From the NCBI GenBank assembly GCA_003150515.1, contig QALW01000053.1, positions 1-64,000 on the forward strand: DNA of 64,000 nt. Reading direction: 5' to 3'. The notes beneath the pieces are model-generated. The model was given only the letters and a program-made list of their open reading frames with translations. It was not told where the DNA came from and did not search any database. Origin of the DNA: Selenomonadales bacterium (GTDB lineage Bacteria; Bacillota; Clostridia; Christensenellales; QALW01). The position numbers were made by a program, and so were the translations under genes. Below are positions 16,812 to 25,975 of the stretch, in pieces (position 1 is the first letter of the stretch; each line of letters begins with the position of its first letter).

Positions 16812-19175
16812 TTAATCCTTCCGGTAAATCTCATTATACTGCTGACGGCTCATAATAATCTCCCGGGGCTTGCTGCCCTGAGAAGCCCCAATAATATGCA
16901 TACGCTCCATAGTATCTATAATCCTCCCTGCGCGGGCATATCCTATGCCTAATTTGCGCTGAAGCAGGGATATGGAAGCCTGCTCATTATCAATTACAAT
17001 TTCAATCGCCTTAGGCAGCAATTCGTCCGAATCATCATCCGTTTCCATCGCTTCGCTCTTTGAACCTTTTCCCCCCACCAGTTCTATGCACTCTTCTTCA
17101 ATATATTCAGGCTCGGAAGCAGATTCTTTTATAAAATTAACCACTCTTTCCACTTCTATTTCATCTATAAAGGCGCCCTGCACGCGCAGAGGCTTAAATT
17201 CGCCGTTATGATGATAGAGCATATCTCCCCGGCCAAGCAATTTTTCAGCGCCCACCATATCCAGTATAGTACGCGAATCGTGAGAGGATGAAACGGCAAA
17301 AGCCATGCGCGAAGGGATATTGGCTTTTATAACCCCCGTTATGACGTTTACGCTGGGGCGCTGAGTGGCCAATACTAAATATATTCCGGCAGCGCGGGCC
17401 AGCTGAGCAATACGCATTACGCTATCCTCAACTTCTCCCGGAGCAACCATCATAAGATCGTTTAATTCGTCCACTATAACCACAATCCGCGGCATTCCCG
17501 GCTCTCCCGCCTGGCGGGACACCTCGTTATATCTGGCTATATCCTTAACCTTTTTCCTGTTAAACTCGCTGTAGCGGTTTTCCATTTCGCGCACCACATA
17601 CTGGAGCGCCCCCGCGGCTTTTTTAGGATCGGTTACAACGGGCAGCAGCAGATTAGGAATGCCGTTGTATACGCTTAATTCAACCTTTTTAGGATCAATC
17701 AGAATCATGCGCACATCTTCAGGCCGGGATTTATAAAGAAGGCTTATTATAAGGCAATTTATAGCGACGCTCTTGCCTGAACCCGTCTGCCCGGCTATAA
17801 GCAGATGAGGCATTTTAGATATATCAGCCACTATAGGACGGCCCGTTATATCCTTGCCCAAAGCCATAGTTACGCAGGAAGAGCTGTTGCGGAACGCCTC
17901 GCTTTCAATAACTTCCCTTAAGGACACCATAGAAACCGTACCGTTTGGAATCTCTATTCCCACGGCGCTTTTCCCCGGAATGGGCGCTTCTATGCGCACG
18001 CCCGTAGCCGCCATGGCCAGCGCTATATCGTCGGCCAGCGCCGCAATGCGGTTAACCCGCACTCCCCTGGCTATAGTAAGCTCATAACGGGTTATGGCCG
18101 GCCCTATAGTTATATTTTCCACCTGGGCTCCTATGCCGAAGCTGCGCAGAGTGGATTCCAGCTTTTCTATATTTTCAGTCTGGTCCTGCTTAACGTTATG
18201 CTTAATCTGCGGAGGGGGATTAAGCAGGCTGACGGGCGGAAAACGATACACCTGCGCCGAATCTTTAGGGGGAGTAAATATGCCTTCCCCGCGCTCAGAG
18301 CGCTTTGGAGTTTCTGTTTCAGCAAACAGCTCCATTTCCCGTTCCTGAACATCCTCTTCCATTTCCTCAGGCTCGTTCTGCTCCTGGGGCATATTATCAT
18401 AATGACTGGTTATAGTTATTTTTCTGGCCTTGCCTACCGAAAGAGGCGTCTGCACCTCTCCGTTAAAATGCTCCTCCTTTATAGCCTCGCATGGCTCGTC
18501 ATCCTCTATAAGGTCGTCAAACATCTGAGCCTGACGGCGCTTTTCTCTTTCCTCCCTGAGATTCTCCCGATAAGTGGCGGCGTGGTCGGATATAACGTCA
18601 ATCTTTTCTTTGACCTTTTTGCCCGCTTCCCTGTATGAAAAATTAAAAAGCAGAATAACAGTCGCGGCAACTCCCGCAATCATAAGAATCATGGTGAGAG
18701 GCCGGCCCAAAAGCGCGGTAAGCGGATATATATACAGCTCGGCAAAAAGCCCCATATTGGCCGAACGGGCCGCTCCCTCCTCAAAGCACCTTCCCAGCGC
18801 AGGAAAAAAGCCCAGCTGCTCGTTATATGGCTGAACGCATACGCAATGAATAAACCCTATAAGGCTCAATACAAAAACTATAGTGGACGCCAGCTTGCCT
18901 TTATGTATGGTTATTTTTTTGAGTATAATCCTAAATACGCCGAATACCGCAAACAAAACAGGAATAACATATGCAAGCAATCCGAAGCTGCCCAAAAGCA
19001 CCATATTTATATAGCGCGGAACAACCGCCGAATCCCCCATAATAAGACATGCAAGCAAAATGACTCCCACGGCAATCAGCAATACGCCCTGAAACTCATG
19101 CCTGAGATTTTTTTTCTGTTTACCGCCCTTCTTCTTATTCCCGGCTGTATTCTTTTTCTTTGCGCTGCCCGCCAT
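16812..19175 (-). CDS. ftsK: DNA translocase FtsK/SpoIIIE
   Basis: Hexameric septum-anchored DNA pump that clears the chromosome at division or sporulation. The N terminus (about 25-190) has a Lys-rich start and four membrane helices. A charged linker follows (190-330). The motor has Walker A GQTGSGKSVA and Walker B IVVIVDELNDL, and the final 65 residues form the gamma winged helix (LLQRKLGIGYARAGRIIDTME) that reads orientation sequences. The 787-residue length matches SpoIIIE. It has a promoter just upstream and leads rimO by 3 bp. Whether it also serves sporulation cannot be told here. Confidence 0.97.
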   Translation of the reverse strand: MAGSAKKKNTAGNKKKGGKQKKNLRHEFQGVLLIAVGVILLACLIMGDSAVVPRYINMVLLGSFGLLAYVIPVLFAVFGVFRIILKKITIHKGKLASTIVFVLSLIGFIHCVCVQPYNEQLGFFPALGRCFEEGAARSANMGLFAELYIYPLTALLGRPLTMILMIAGVAATVILLFNFSYREAGKKVKEKIDVISDHAATYRENLREEREKRRQAQMFDDLIEDDEPCEAIKEEHFNGEVQTPLSVGKARKITITSHYDNMPQEQNEPEEMEEDVQEREMELFAETETPKRSERGEGIFTPPKDSAQVYRFPPVSLLNPPPQIKHNVKQDQTENIEKLESTLRSFGIGAQVENITIGPAITRYELTIARGVRVNRIAALADDIALAMAATGVRIEAPIPGKSAVGIEIPNGTVSMVSLREVIESEAFRNSSSCVTMALGKDITGRPIVADISKMPHLLIAGQTGSGKSVAINCLIISLLYKSRPEDVRMILIDPKKVELSVYNGIPNLLLPVVTDPKKAAGALQYVVREMENRYSEFNRKKVKDIARYNEVSRQAGEPGMPRIVVIVDELNDLMMVAPGEVEDSVMRIAQLARAAGIYLVLATQRPSVNVITGVIKANIPSRMAFAVSSSHDSRTILDMVGAEKLLGRGDMLYHHNGEFKPLRVQGAFIDEIEVERVVNFIKESASEPEYIEEECIELVGGKGSKSEAMETDDDSDELLPKAIEIVIDNEQASISLLQRKLGIGYARAGRIIDTMERMHIIGASQGSKPREIIMSRQQYNEIYRKD

Positions 19176-19207
19176 TCTATACGCACTCCTTAAAAATACT
19201 ATTAAAT

Positions 19208-19236
19208 ATTATATCATGAAACGCATTTTTTGTATA
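19208..19236 (-). promoter_or_regulatory. Promoter of the ftsK-rimO-pgsA-cinA operon
   Basis: TATACA (19236-19231), 17-bp spacer, TATAAT (19213-19208), 33 bp before the ftsK start. Confidence 0.75.
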
Positions 19237-19308
19237 TAAAATAAAAAAGCCTTTCCGCCCAATCCACATTTAAACGCCCATTAGACAAGAAAAGAACTCG
19301 CGCAAAAC

Positions 19309-19340
19309 TTTACCGCCCGTCCTGACGGACGGGCGGTAAA
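19309..19340 (-). terminator. Terminator hairpin of mreB
   Basis: Perfect 13-bp arms (19309-19321 and 19328-19340) built on TTTACCGCCCGTC with a 6-nt loop, 20 bp after the mreB stop. The minus-strand tail is GTTTTGCG, a short U-run. Confidence 0.8.
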
Positions 19341-19360
19341 GACGCCAATCTAAATTTAAG

Positions 19361-20374
19361 CTAATCGTCATCTCTGCCCGAATATAGAAAATCCAAATTA
19401 TCCAGACAGATGCCCGTGCCCAGCGCCACGCAGGATATAGCGTCGTCAGCCACATAGCAGTTAAGATGAAAATGCTCGCTGAAAAGCTTATCCAGGCCAA
19501 AGAGCATCGCTCCGCCCCCCGTCATGCAGATGCCCGAATCCAATATATCCGCAGATAGTTCGGGCGGCGTTCGTTCAAGCACTCTATGCACTCCCTGAAT
19601 GAGCTCCTGCACGCAGTCCTCCAAAGCGTCCTGGATTTCCTCCGACGTTACGGTAACCGATTTGGGCAGCCCGGTAAGCAAATTTCGTCCCATAATTTCA
19701 GTGCACAAAGTTTCGCTGCGCGGATAAGCCGTCCCAATATTTATCTTGAGCAGTTCAGCCGTGCGCTCGCCTATGAGCAGGTTATGCTTGCGCTTGATAT
19801 ATTTGACAATAGCTTCATCCATTTTATCGCCCGCAATTTTAACTGATTCGCTTATAACGCACCGTCCCAGCGAAATAACGGCGATATCCGTCGTTCCTCC
19901 CCCTATATCCACCACCATATGCCCTCTGGGCTGGCCTATATCCAGCCCCGCGCCTAAGGCGGCGGCCCTGGGCTCTTCAATTATATGCACTTCTCTTGCG
20001 CCTATTTCCCGCGCGGCGTCCAAAACCGCCCGTTTCTCCACTTCAGTAACGCCGCTGGGCACGCATACCACCATGCGCATATTATGAAAGCGCTGTTTCC
20101 CCGCCCATTTTTTTATAAACAGCCTCAGCATATCCAGCGTTACGCCGAAATCCGAAATAACTCCGTTGCGCAGAGGTCTTACGGCCGTAATATTGCCGGG
20201 AGTCCGTCCAATCATGCGCTGCGCTTCATAGCCCACTCCAGTTACGGCGCCCGTTATTTTATCAACGGCCGCAACGCTCGGCTCTCTAAGCACAATCCCC
20301 TTGCCCTTGCAATAAATAAGCACGCTGGCCGTGCCCAAATCTATGCCTATATCCGTCGTTTTACCAAAAAACAT
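19361..20374 (-). CDS. mreB: MreB/Mbl-type rod-shape-determining actin homologue
   Basis: Membrane-associated actin-like filament protein that guides peptidoglycan elongation. The phosphate loops DIGIDLGTASVLIY and VDIGGGTTDIAVIS, and the adenosine motif TGGGAMLFGLDK, are in order over 337 residues. It stands alone, without mreC/mreD, with its own promoter and terminator, so it may be the Mbl-like paralogue; the sequence alone does not settle MreB versus Mbl. Confidence 0.93.
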   Translation of the reverse strand: MFFGKTTDIGIDLGTASVLIYCKGKGIVLREPSVAAVDKITGAVTGVGYEAQRMIGRTPGNITAVRPLRNGVISDFGVTLDMLRLFIKKWAGKQRFHNMRMVVCVPSGVTEVEKRAVLDAAREIGAREVHIIEEPRAAALGAGLDIGQPRGHMVVDIGGGTTDIAVISLGRCVISESVKIAGDKMDEAIVKYIKRKHNLLIGERTAELLKINIGTAYPRSETLCTEIMGRNLLTGLPKSVTVTSEEIQDALEDCVQELIQGVHRVLERTPPELSADILDSGICMTGGGAMLFGLDKLFSEHFHLNCYVADDAISCVALGTGICLDNLDFLYSGRDDD

Positions 20375-20606
20375 ATTTCATCCTTCTGAATATTTCCTGC
20401 AAGCCGTCCTCTATGACCTTTGCGCCCGGGGCGCTTCGCCGTTTCTGTTTTTTCCGCGTTAATCCGCCGCCAGAGCTTCTTTTCCATTTCCCTAAGCATC
20501 AATAATACTGCTTAACGCATAACGCGGCCCAGCCCGTTTCCATGCGTCCCGCAATGTTTTACGGCGTTTCAGACAAACCTCTTGCCCGGAAATTTAATTT
20601 TAATTT

Positions 20607-20635
20607 ATTGTATCATAAATAATAAAATAATTCAA
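20607..20635 (-). promoter_or_regulatory. Promoter of mreB
   Basis: TTGAAT (20635-20630), 17-bp AT-rich spacer, TACAAT (20612-20607). Confidence 0.7.
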
Positions 20636-20656
20636 TGTATTTTAACCGCAAATAGA

Positions 20657-20683
20657 ACAAGCCCGTTAAAATAACGGGCTTGT
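20657..20683 (-). terminator. Terminator of the 20729 surface-protein gene
   Basis: ACAAGCCCGTTA (20657-20668) pairs perfectly with TAACGGGCTTGT (20672-20683), 46 bp after the stop codon. The minus-strand tail TCTATTTG is only modestly U-rich. Confidence 0.75.
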
Positions 20684-20728
20684 TTCCGCGGCGCAAAAGC
20701 GCAGCCGCAGTATGCGTCTTAAAAGCGC

Positions 20729-21823
20729 TTATTTATTATCGTCCGCGCCTTTATTTTTCTTGCCGGCTACAACCGCTATAACCACGATAATGGCCACTAC
20801 AGCAACAGCTATAACAATCCAGGCCCATGTGGGGAAACCGGCGCTTTCAGCGTCACCGCCGTTCTGAGTGGCGGTAGGAGCGGCCGTCTCTCCGGCAGTT
20901 TCGGCAGGAGCGGTCGCGTCGTTGTTCTCAGTGGGAGCGGGAGTCTCATCATCCGCAGGGGGAGTAACCGTTCCGCCCTGATCGGGATAGGGGCTGATAT
21001 TGTCCAGCGAATTGATGTCCACGCCGTAGAACATGCTGGCGTCAAGCTGAACATAATCCTCGGTAGTGGCTATATCGCCCGGCTGATTTGTAACGCCCTC
21101 GCCGCAGATAAAGAAATTATCAAAGGAAAGATAGGAATCAACGTCCACATCATTAGCATTGATATTTAAGCCGATGGTCTTAATGCTGGTCTTGGAAAGA
21201 TCTATATTGTTATCTTCCTCAGAACTAACCCAGTTGTTCTTATAATCGTTTATATCATATACAACATAGCCTTTAAAATTCGGAGGCAAAGTTACACGGT
21301 CAGGATTGTTCCTGGTAGCCATCACTTCGCCGTCATCCGTTATTACATAAGCAGCGTATGTAACGACAGCGTCCTCGGGCAATGAATTATCCTTAACCAT
21401 CTGGAAGCCCGATTCGCCCTCCGCCTTTTTATCGACATCTCCGCAGCCAAAGAAACCTATCAGTATTTCCTGATCCAGATTGCTGTTGACATGGAAGCCT
21501 ATATATTCGGCGTTAGCCACTTCCTCTTTGGGCGCGCCGCCTTTAGCGCTGTCAAAATAAAAAGCGTCTGATCCGTTAGAATAAATGCACATCTCGCCCA
21601 TTTCGATATAAGCGTCCGCCGCGGGCCAGCCCATAGCGCTATAGCACCAGGACCAGAAGCCGGGCAGAGTGGAAACGCTCGCAAATTCTTCATATCCTGA
21701 ATTGAAATCCTCAATAAGATAGATTCCGACATTGTCAGGCGCAGCCGTCGATTCCTGCGGAGCAGCAAAAGCAAAAGCGCACATTAAAACAAGCGCAGCC
21801 ATAATACTGGCTATTTTCTTCAT
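20729..21823 (-). CDS. Secreted, membrane-anchored surface protein of unknown function (paralogue of 38874)
   Basis: Not recognised as a named family. I start at the ATG at 21823, which has GAGGAGG eight bases upstream. The 364-residue protein has a signal peptide (MKKIASIMAALVLMCAFAFA), a beta-rich acidic ectodomain of about 230 residues and a Pro/Thr/Ala-rich linker. One C-terminal membrane helix (WAWIVIAVAVVAIIVVIAVV) and a Lys-rich tail follow. The ectodomain motifs PPNFKGYVVYDINDY and SFDNFFICGEGVT resemble PAGFKGYVLFPFSSF and IDDIFFYGKGIT in the protein at 38874-39767, so the two are paralogues. A jelly-roll carbohydrate-binding fold is possible but unproven. Confidence 0.75.
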   Translation of the reverse strand: MKKIASIMAALVLMCAFAFAAPQESTAAPDNVGIYLIEDFNSGYEEFASVSTLPGFWSWCYSAMGWPAADAYIEMGEMCIYSNGSDAFYFDSAKGGAPKEEVANAEYIGFHVNSNLDQEILIGFFGCGDVDKKAEGESGFQMVKDNSLPEDAVVTYAAYVITDDGEVMATRNNPDRVTLPPNFKGYVVYDINDYKNNWVSSEEDNNIDLSKTSIKTIGLNINANDVDVDSYLSFDNFFICGEGVTNQPGDIATTEDYVQLDASMFYGVDINSLDNISPYPDQGGTVTPPADDETPAPTENNDATAPAETAGETAAPTATQNGGDAESAGFPTWAWIVIAVAVVAIIVVIAVVAGKKNKGADDNK

Positions 21824-21854
21824 AGAAATCCTCCTCAATTAATTTATTAAGTCC

Positions 21855-21883
21855 ATTATAGCAATTATTAAATATAAAATCAA
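21855..21883 (-). promoter_or_regulatory. Promoter of the 20729 surface-protein gene
   Basis: TTGATT (21883-21878), 17-bp spacer, TATAAT (21860-21855), 32 bp before the start. Confidence 0.78.
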
Positions 21884-21954
21884 TGCTGAATATTAATTTT
21901 TGATAGTACAAATATAAGAATTTTACTTTTAAAAGGAACAAATCTATCAAAAAC

Positions 21955-21988
21955 GCCCGCCCAAATTTATTAAAAATTAAAGGCGGGC
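21955..21988. terminator. Terminator downstream of the his cluster
   Basis: GCCCGCC (21955-21961) pairs with GGCGGGC (21982-21988). The minus strand continues GTTTTTG after the stem, 70 bp past the hisIE stop. The plus strand also has TTTT. Confidence 0.75.
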
Positions 21989-22059
21989 TTTTAAGAAAGC
22001 CGTTATTTAATGGACGGACTGCGCAGGCAATACAAAAGCAGCGCCAGAGCCGGCCCGGC

Positions 22060-22671
22060 TTACCGTCTTTTTTTCATCTCCGCGCATATATCGTAAAGGC
22101 TTATATCCTGCTGAGCCAAAAGCACCATAAGATGATAAAGCAAATCGGCCGTCTCGTAGCATATTTCCTCCCGATCGCCGTTTTTGCCGGCTATGACCAC
22201 TTCCACAGCTTCTTCCCCTACTTTTTTAGCTATCTTATCCATGCCCTTATTCAGCAGATAGCAGGTATAAGAGCCCTCCTGAGGCTGAGCCTGGCGTTCT
22301 TTTATTATTTCGTATTCTTTTATTAATTCGTCCGCGCCCGCCGCTTCCTTAAGCTGGGCAAGAGAATTGAAAAAGCAGCTTGTTTCCCCCGTATGACATG
22401 CGGGGCCCTGAGGTATAACTTTATAAAGCACGGCGTCCCCGTCGCAGTCATAGCTTATAGAAACTATGCTCTGCAAATTGCCCGAAGTCTCCCCTTTTTT
22501 CCAAAGCTCATTGCGGGAACGGCTGAAATAATGAGCCCAGCCGCTCTTCGCGCTTAATTCCAGAGCCTCGGCGTTAGCATAAGCCAGCATCAATACCCGG
22601 GACGTTAAGGCGTCCTGCGCTATAACGGGAACCAGCCCGGAATTGTCGAATTTTATATTGCTCAAATCCAT
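22060..22671 (-). CDS. hisIE: Bifunctional phosphoribosyl-AMP cyclohydrolase / phosphoribosyl-ATP pyrophosphatase
   Basis: HisIE carries out steps two and three of histidine synthesis. The N-terminal HisI domain (1-110) shows YFSRSRNELWKKGETSGN, the zinc Cys-bearing DCDGDAVLY and CHTGETSCFF. The C-terminal HisE domain (115-203) shows MGKIGEEAVEV-like KVGEEAVEVVIA and ETADLLYHLMVLL. The 203-residue fusion is the usual Firmicute form. It starts directly at the hisA stop and ends the his cluster. Confidence 0.96.
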   Translation of the reverse strand: MDLSNIKFDNSGLVPVIAQDALTSRVLMLAYANAEALELSAKSGWAHYFSRSRNELWKKGETSGNLQSIVSISYDCDGDAVLYKVIPQGPACHTGETSCFFNSLAQLKEAAGADELIKEYEIIKERQAQPQEGSYTCYLLNKGMDKIAKKVGEEAVEVVIAGKNGDREEICYETADLLYHLMVLLAQQDISLYDICAEMKKRR

Positions 22672-23394
22672 TTAAATTTCCTCCAGTTTTTTTAAAGCCT
22701 GACGCACGTCTATTTCTCCCGTATAAATAGCCTGGCCTGTAATGGCGCCGTAGGCGCCCAAACGCGCGCATTGAATTAAATCCTCCAGGCAGCTTATGCC
22801 GCCGCTGGCAATCACTTTCAGGCCCGTTTCCTCTATGAGGCGCTTAGTCCCCTCCAGATTGGGGCCCGCCAGCATGCCGTCTTTGGAGATATCGGTATAT
22901 ATTATTATTTCAACCCCCTGCTCCCGCGCCCTTAAGGCCATTTCCAAAGGGGTAAGCCCAGATAATTCAACCCAGCCTTTAACGGCCGTCCTGCCGTTAA
23001 GAGCGTCTATTCCGCAGGCCACAGCTTCCGCTCCAAAGCGTTTGACTCCCTCTTTTAAAAGCTCAGGCCGTTCTAACGCGGCCGTTCCTATTACCACTCT
23101 TTTAGCGCCCGCCTCTAAACGCAGCTCCATATCCTCAAGCGTTCTTATGCCGCCGCCAAGCTGAATATTAAGGCCGGTTTCCTTTATTATGGCTTTAACG
23201 CACTCTAAATTTTTCCCCTCTGAAGAAAAGGCGCCGTCCAAATCCACCACATGCAGCCAATCCGCGCCCTGTTCTTTCCATTTAAGCGCCGCCTGAACGG
23301 GCTCTTTAAAATAAACCGTTTTCTTTTCAGCCTGCCCCTGTTTAAGCCGCACGGCGCTGCCGTCCTTTATATCTACGGCCGGAAATAAAATCAT
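22672..23394 (-). CDS. hisA: ProFAR isomerase (HisA)
   Basis: HisA isomerises ProFAR to PRFAR on a half-barrel-duplicated TIM barrel. The catalytic Asp residues lie in FPAVDIKDGSAVRLKQG (Asp8) and YTDISKDGMLAG; the phosphate loop is IQLGGGIRTLED. The 240-residue length is normal. GGGGGAGGAAG precedes the ATG. In most operons hisH precedes and hisF follows; neither is here. Confidence 0.95.
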   Translation of the reverse strand: MILFPAVDIKDGSAVRLKQGQAEKKTVYFKEPVQAALKWKEQGADWLHVVDLDGAFSSEGKNLECVKAIIKETGLNIQLGGGIRTLEDMELRLEAGAKRVVIGTAALERPELLKEGVKRFGAEAVACGIDALNGRTAVKGWVELSGLTPLEMALRAREQGVEIIIYTDISKDGMLAGPNLEGTKRLIEETGLKVIASGGISCLEDLIQCARLGAYGAITGQAIYTGEIDVRQALKKLEEI

Positions 23395-23427
23395 AAGCTT
23401 CCTCCCCCGGCTTTTATATAAGCCGCT

Positions 23428-24009
23428 TTATAAAATCCCCTTAGTGCTGGGCACTCCCTCCAGCCTGCCGTCCGCTCCCGCCGCTTCGCGCAGCGCGCGT
23501 CCAAGAGCTTTAAACATGCCCTCCAGCATATGATGAGGGTTTCTTCCGTAAAGCACTGATATATGCAGGGTGATGCCCGCGTTTACTGCCAGAGCCCTGA
23601 AAAACTCCTCGGCCAGCATAACGTCCATCCCGGGATTAGGCGCCATCTCGGGCGCGTCATAAACCAGAAATCCGCGGCCCGAAATATCTATAACGCATCT
23701 GGCCAGGGCCTCGTCCATGGGCACATAGGCGCAGCCGTACCGTCTTATTCCTTCCTTGCTTCCAAGCGCTTTAGCCAACGCCTGCCCAAGCGCAATGCCC
23801 GCATCCTCCACGCTGTGATGTCCGTCCACGTTTAAATCTCCCTTAAGGCTCAAACGCATATCCAGCGCGCCGTGCCGCGCAAAAAGCGCCAGCATATGGT
23901 CAAAAAATCCTATGCCCGTATCAATCGTGCTTCTGCCCGAGCCGTCCAGATTAATCCTAAGCTTTATATCCGTTTCATATGTAGTCCGCTGTATTTCCGC
24001 TTCTCTCAT
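23428..24009 (-). CDS. hisB: Imidazoleglycerol-phosphate dehydratase
   Basis: HisB dehydrates imidazole glycerol phosphate. This is the monofunctional 193-residue form, without the N-terminal histidinol-phosphatase domain of enteric HisB. The metal-binding repeats are clear: GIGFFDHML, DGHHSVEDAGIALG and HHMLEGMFKALGRAL. It follows hisD by 17 bp. Confidence 0.96.
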   Translation of the reverse strand: MREAEIQRTTYETDIKLRINLDGSGRSTIDTGIGFFDHMLALFARHGALDMRLSLKGDLNVDGHHSVEDAGIALGQALAKALGSKEGIRRYGCAYVPMDEALARCVIDISGRGFLVYDAPEMAPNPGMDVMLAEEFFRALAVNAGITLHISVLYGRNPHHMLEGMFKALGRALREAAGADGRLEGVPSTKGIL

Positions 24010-24026
24010 AAAGCAGCCCTCAATTC

Positions 24027-25316
24027 TTATTGATTTTTTTCGAATCGTATTTTTACGCTGTTCTCATGCGCCGTAAGCCCCTCAAAGCGCGCGAAAAGCT
24101 CGATATCCTCATGGACCTCCCTGAGCGCCTCCCGGCTGTAATTAATAACGCTTGTCTTTTTAATAAAATCGTCCAGATTAACAGGCGAAAAGAAACGCGC
24201 CGTGCCCGAAGTGGGCAAAACATGGGAAGGCCCGGCGTAATAATCGCCCAGCGGTTCGGGCGAATAATGCCCCATAAATACCGCCCCCGCATTTTTAATC
24301 AGCGGAAGCAGGCTTTCAGGCTCTTCGACGCACAGTTCCAGATGCTCGGGCGCTATATTATTGGAAAATTCCACTGCCTGCTCAAGACTTTCCGCCACCA
24401 CAATCGCGCCGTAAGCCTCTAAAGAACGGGAAATAATTTCTTTGCGCGAAAGAGTCTCTTTCTGGCGTTCCACCTCATCAGCTATTTTTTGAGCCAAGGC
24501 TTCGGAGCAGGTCACGCAAACGCAGGCCGCCATCCGGTCATGCTCGGCCTGTGAAAGAATATCGGCGGCTACAAAACGCGCGTCTGCGCTTTCATCGGCT
24601 ATGACTAAAATTTCGCTGGGCCCCGCTATGCTGTCTATGCCCACATATCCGAATACCTCCCGTTTGGCCAAAGCCACATAAATATTGCCCGGCCCTACAA
24701 TCTTATCCACCTTTTTAACGCTTTTAGTCCCAAAAGCAAGCACGGCTATAGCCTGAGCGCCTCCTATTTTATATATTTCGCTTACGCCCGCGAGATTAGC
24801 CGCCACTATGCTCGCATATGCCGGCCTCTTTAATTGAGCGTCGCAGGGAGTGGCTACTGCTATTCTCTCCACTCCCGCGACAGCGGCCGGAATTGCGCTC
24901 ATAAGCACTGAAGAGGGATACGCCGCCGCGCCTCCCGGCACATATATTCCTAAAGACTGTATAGGAATATAAAGCACGCCCAGCTCTCTGCCCGCTTTTT
25001 GCCTATATATGAAACTCTCCCGTTTCTGGCGGGTATAATAATCTCTTATATTTTCCGCACTCTCTCTCATTACGCGGATGAGCTCAGCGTCTGTGTTTTC
25101 ATACGCCTGCTTGATTTCCTCCTGGCTTACCAGCACGCCCGTTTGGCTTAAATCAGTCTTATCAAATTTCTCAGTATATTCAAACAGCGCCTCATCCCCA
25201 CGCTCGCGGATAGCGGATATTATTCCGCGGACAGTCTCCGCCTGTTCGGGCATAGCCAGCTGGGAACGGTTTAACAGCCTTTCAATTTTAATGTCGTTAA
25301 TATTTATAATCTCCAT
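24027..25316 (-). CDS. hisD: Histidinol dehydrogenase
   Basis: HisD oxidises histidinol twice to histidine with NAD+ and zinc. Start chosen at 25316 (MEIININDIK, 429 residues) because AGGTGA stands just before it; the in-frame TTG further up overlaps hisG. Family motifs include YVPGGAAAYPSSVLM, GPGNIYVALAKREVFG, the zinc ligands in SQAEHDRMAA, and the catalytic pair in NIAPEHLEL. It is tightly packed with hisG upstream. Confidence 0.97.
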   Translation of the reverse strand: MEIININDIKIERLLNRSQLAMPEQAETVRGIISAIRERGDEALFEYTEKFDKTDLSQTGVLVSQEEIKQAYENTDAELIRVMRESAENIRDYYTRQKRESFIYRQKAGRELGVLYIPIQSLGIYVPGGAAAYPSSVLMSAIPAAVAGVERIAVATPCDAQLKRPAYASIVAANLAGVSEIYKIGGAQAIAVLAFGTKSVKKVDKIVGPGNIYVALAKREVFGYVGIDSIAGPSEILVIADESADARFVAADILSQAEHDRMAACVCVTCSEALAQKIADEVERQKETLSRKEIISRSLEAYGAIVVAESLEQAVEFSNNIAPEHLELCVEEPESLLPLIKNAGAVFMGHYSPEPLGDYYAGPSHVLPTSGTARFFSPVNLDDFIKKTSVINYSREALREVHEDIELFARFEGLTAHENSVKIRFEKNQ

Positions 25317-25320
25317 TTTT

Positions 25321-25962
25321 TCACCTGCTTTCAGAAGCATTTACAGCTTCCCGCATCCGCTCTATAAGAGGCTTTATGCGGCTGCCCTTAGTTTTAAGGC
25401 TCACCTGATTGACCACCAGCCGCGCGCTTACGGGGCAGATTTTATACAGCACCTTCAGGCCGTTGGCTTCCAAGGTTTTTCCGCTCTCCACTATATCCAG
25501 AATAACGTCGGACAGGCCGGTTACAGGCCCTAATTCCACCGAGCCGTTGAGCTTTATTATTTCCACGCTTCTGCCGCGCGAATTAAAATAATTTAAAGCG
25601 ATATTAGGATATTTGGTCGCTATCCGAAGAATCCTATCCGTCCTATGCTCTCCGCAGCCCTCCGGGCCCGCTATGCAAAGAGAGCATTGCCCTATATGCA
25701 AATCCAGCATCTCATATAAAGGTCTGTTCGCCTCTAACAGAGTATCTTTTCCAACTACTCCTATATCGGCTACGCCGTGATGAACGTAAGTGGGCACGTC
25801 GCTGGGCTTGACCAGCAGAAATTTATAGCCTTCCTGATTATCAAACACCAGCTTCCTGCCCGCGTCCCTCACTTGAGAGCAATCCACGCCGCATCTCTCC
25901 AATATATCCATAGTCTTTTCGCCCAGCCGGCCTTTGGCCAGCGCTATGGTCACAGTATCCAT
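25321..25962 (-). CDS. hisG: ATP phosphoribosyltransferase, short-form catalytic subunit
   Basis: HisG starts histidine synthesis by joining ATP and PRPP. At 213 residues it lacks the C-terminal ACT-like regulatory domain, so it needs HisZ, encoded immediately upstream, as the regulatory partner. The PRPP loop appears as ILDIVESGKTLEANGL. I prefer the second ATG (25962), six bases from GGGAGG, over the first, which abuts that site. Confidence 0.96.
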   Translation of the reverse strand: MDTVTIALAKGRLGEKTMDILERCGVDCSQVRDAGRKLVFDNQEGYKFLLVKPSDVPTYVHHGVADIGVVGKDTLLEANRPLYEMLDLHIGQCSLCIAGPEGCGEHRTDRILRIATKYPNIALNYFNSRGRSVEIIKLNGSVELGPVTGLSDVILDIVESGKTLEANGLKVLYKICPVSARLVVNQVSLKTKGSRIKPLIERMREAVNASESR

Positions 25963-25975
25963 ATCCATCCTCCCG

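Larger units (their letters stand above)
20375..20728. other. 354-bp gap: mreB leader and surface-protein terminator
   Basis: Contains the mreB promoter (20607-20635) with an unusually long leader of about 220 nt whose central part is GC-rich. The terminator of the 20729 gene lies at 20657-20683. No gene or known RNA motif was recognised in the leader. Confidence 0.5.
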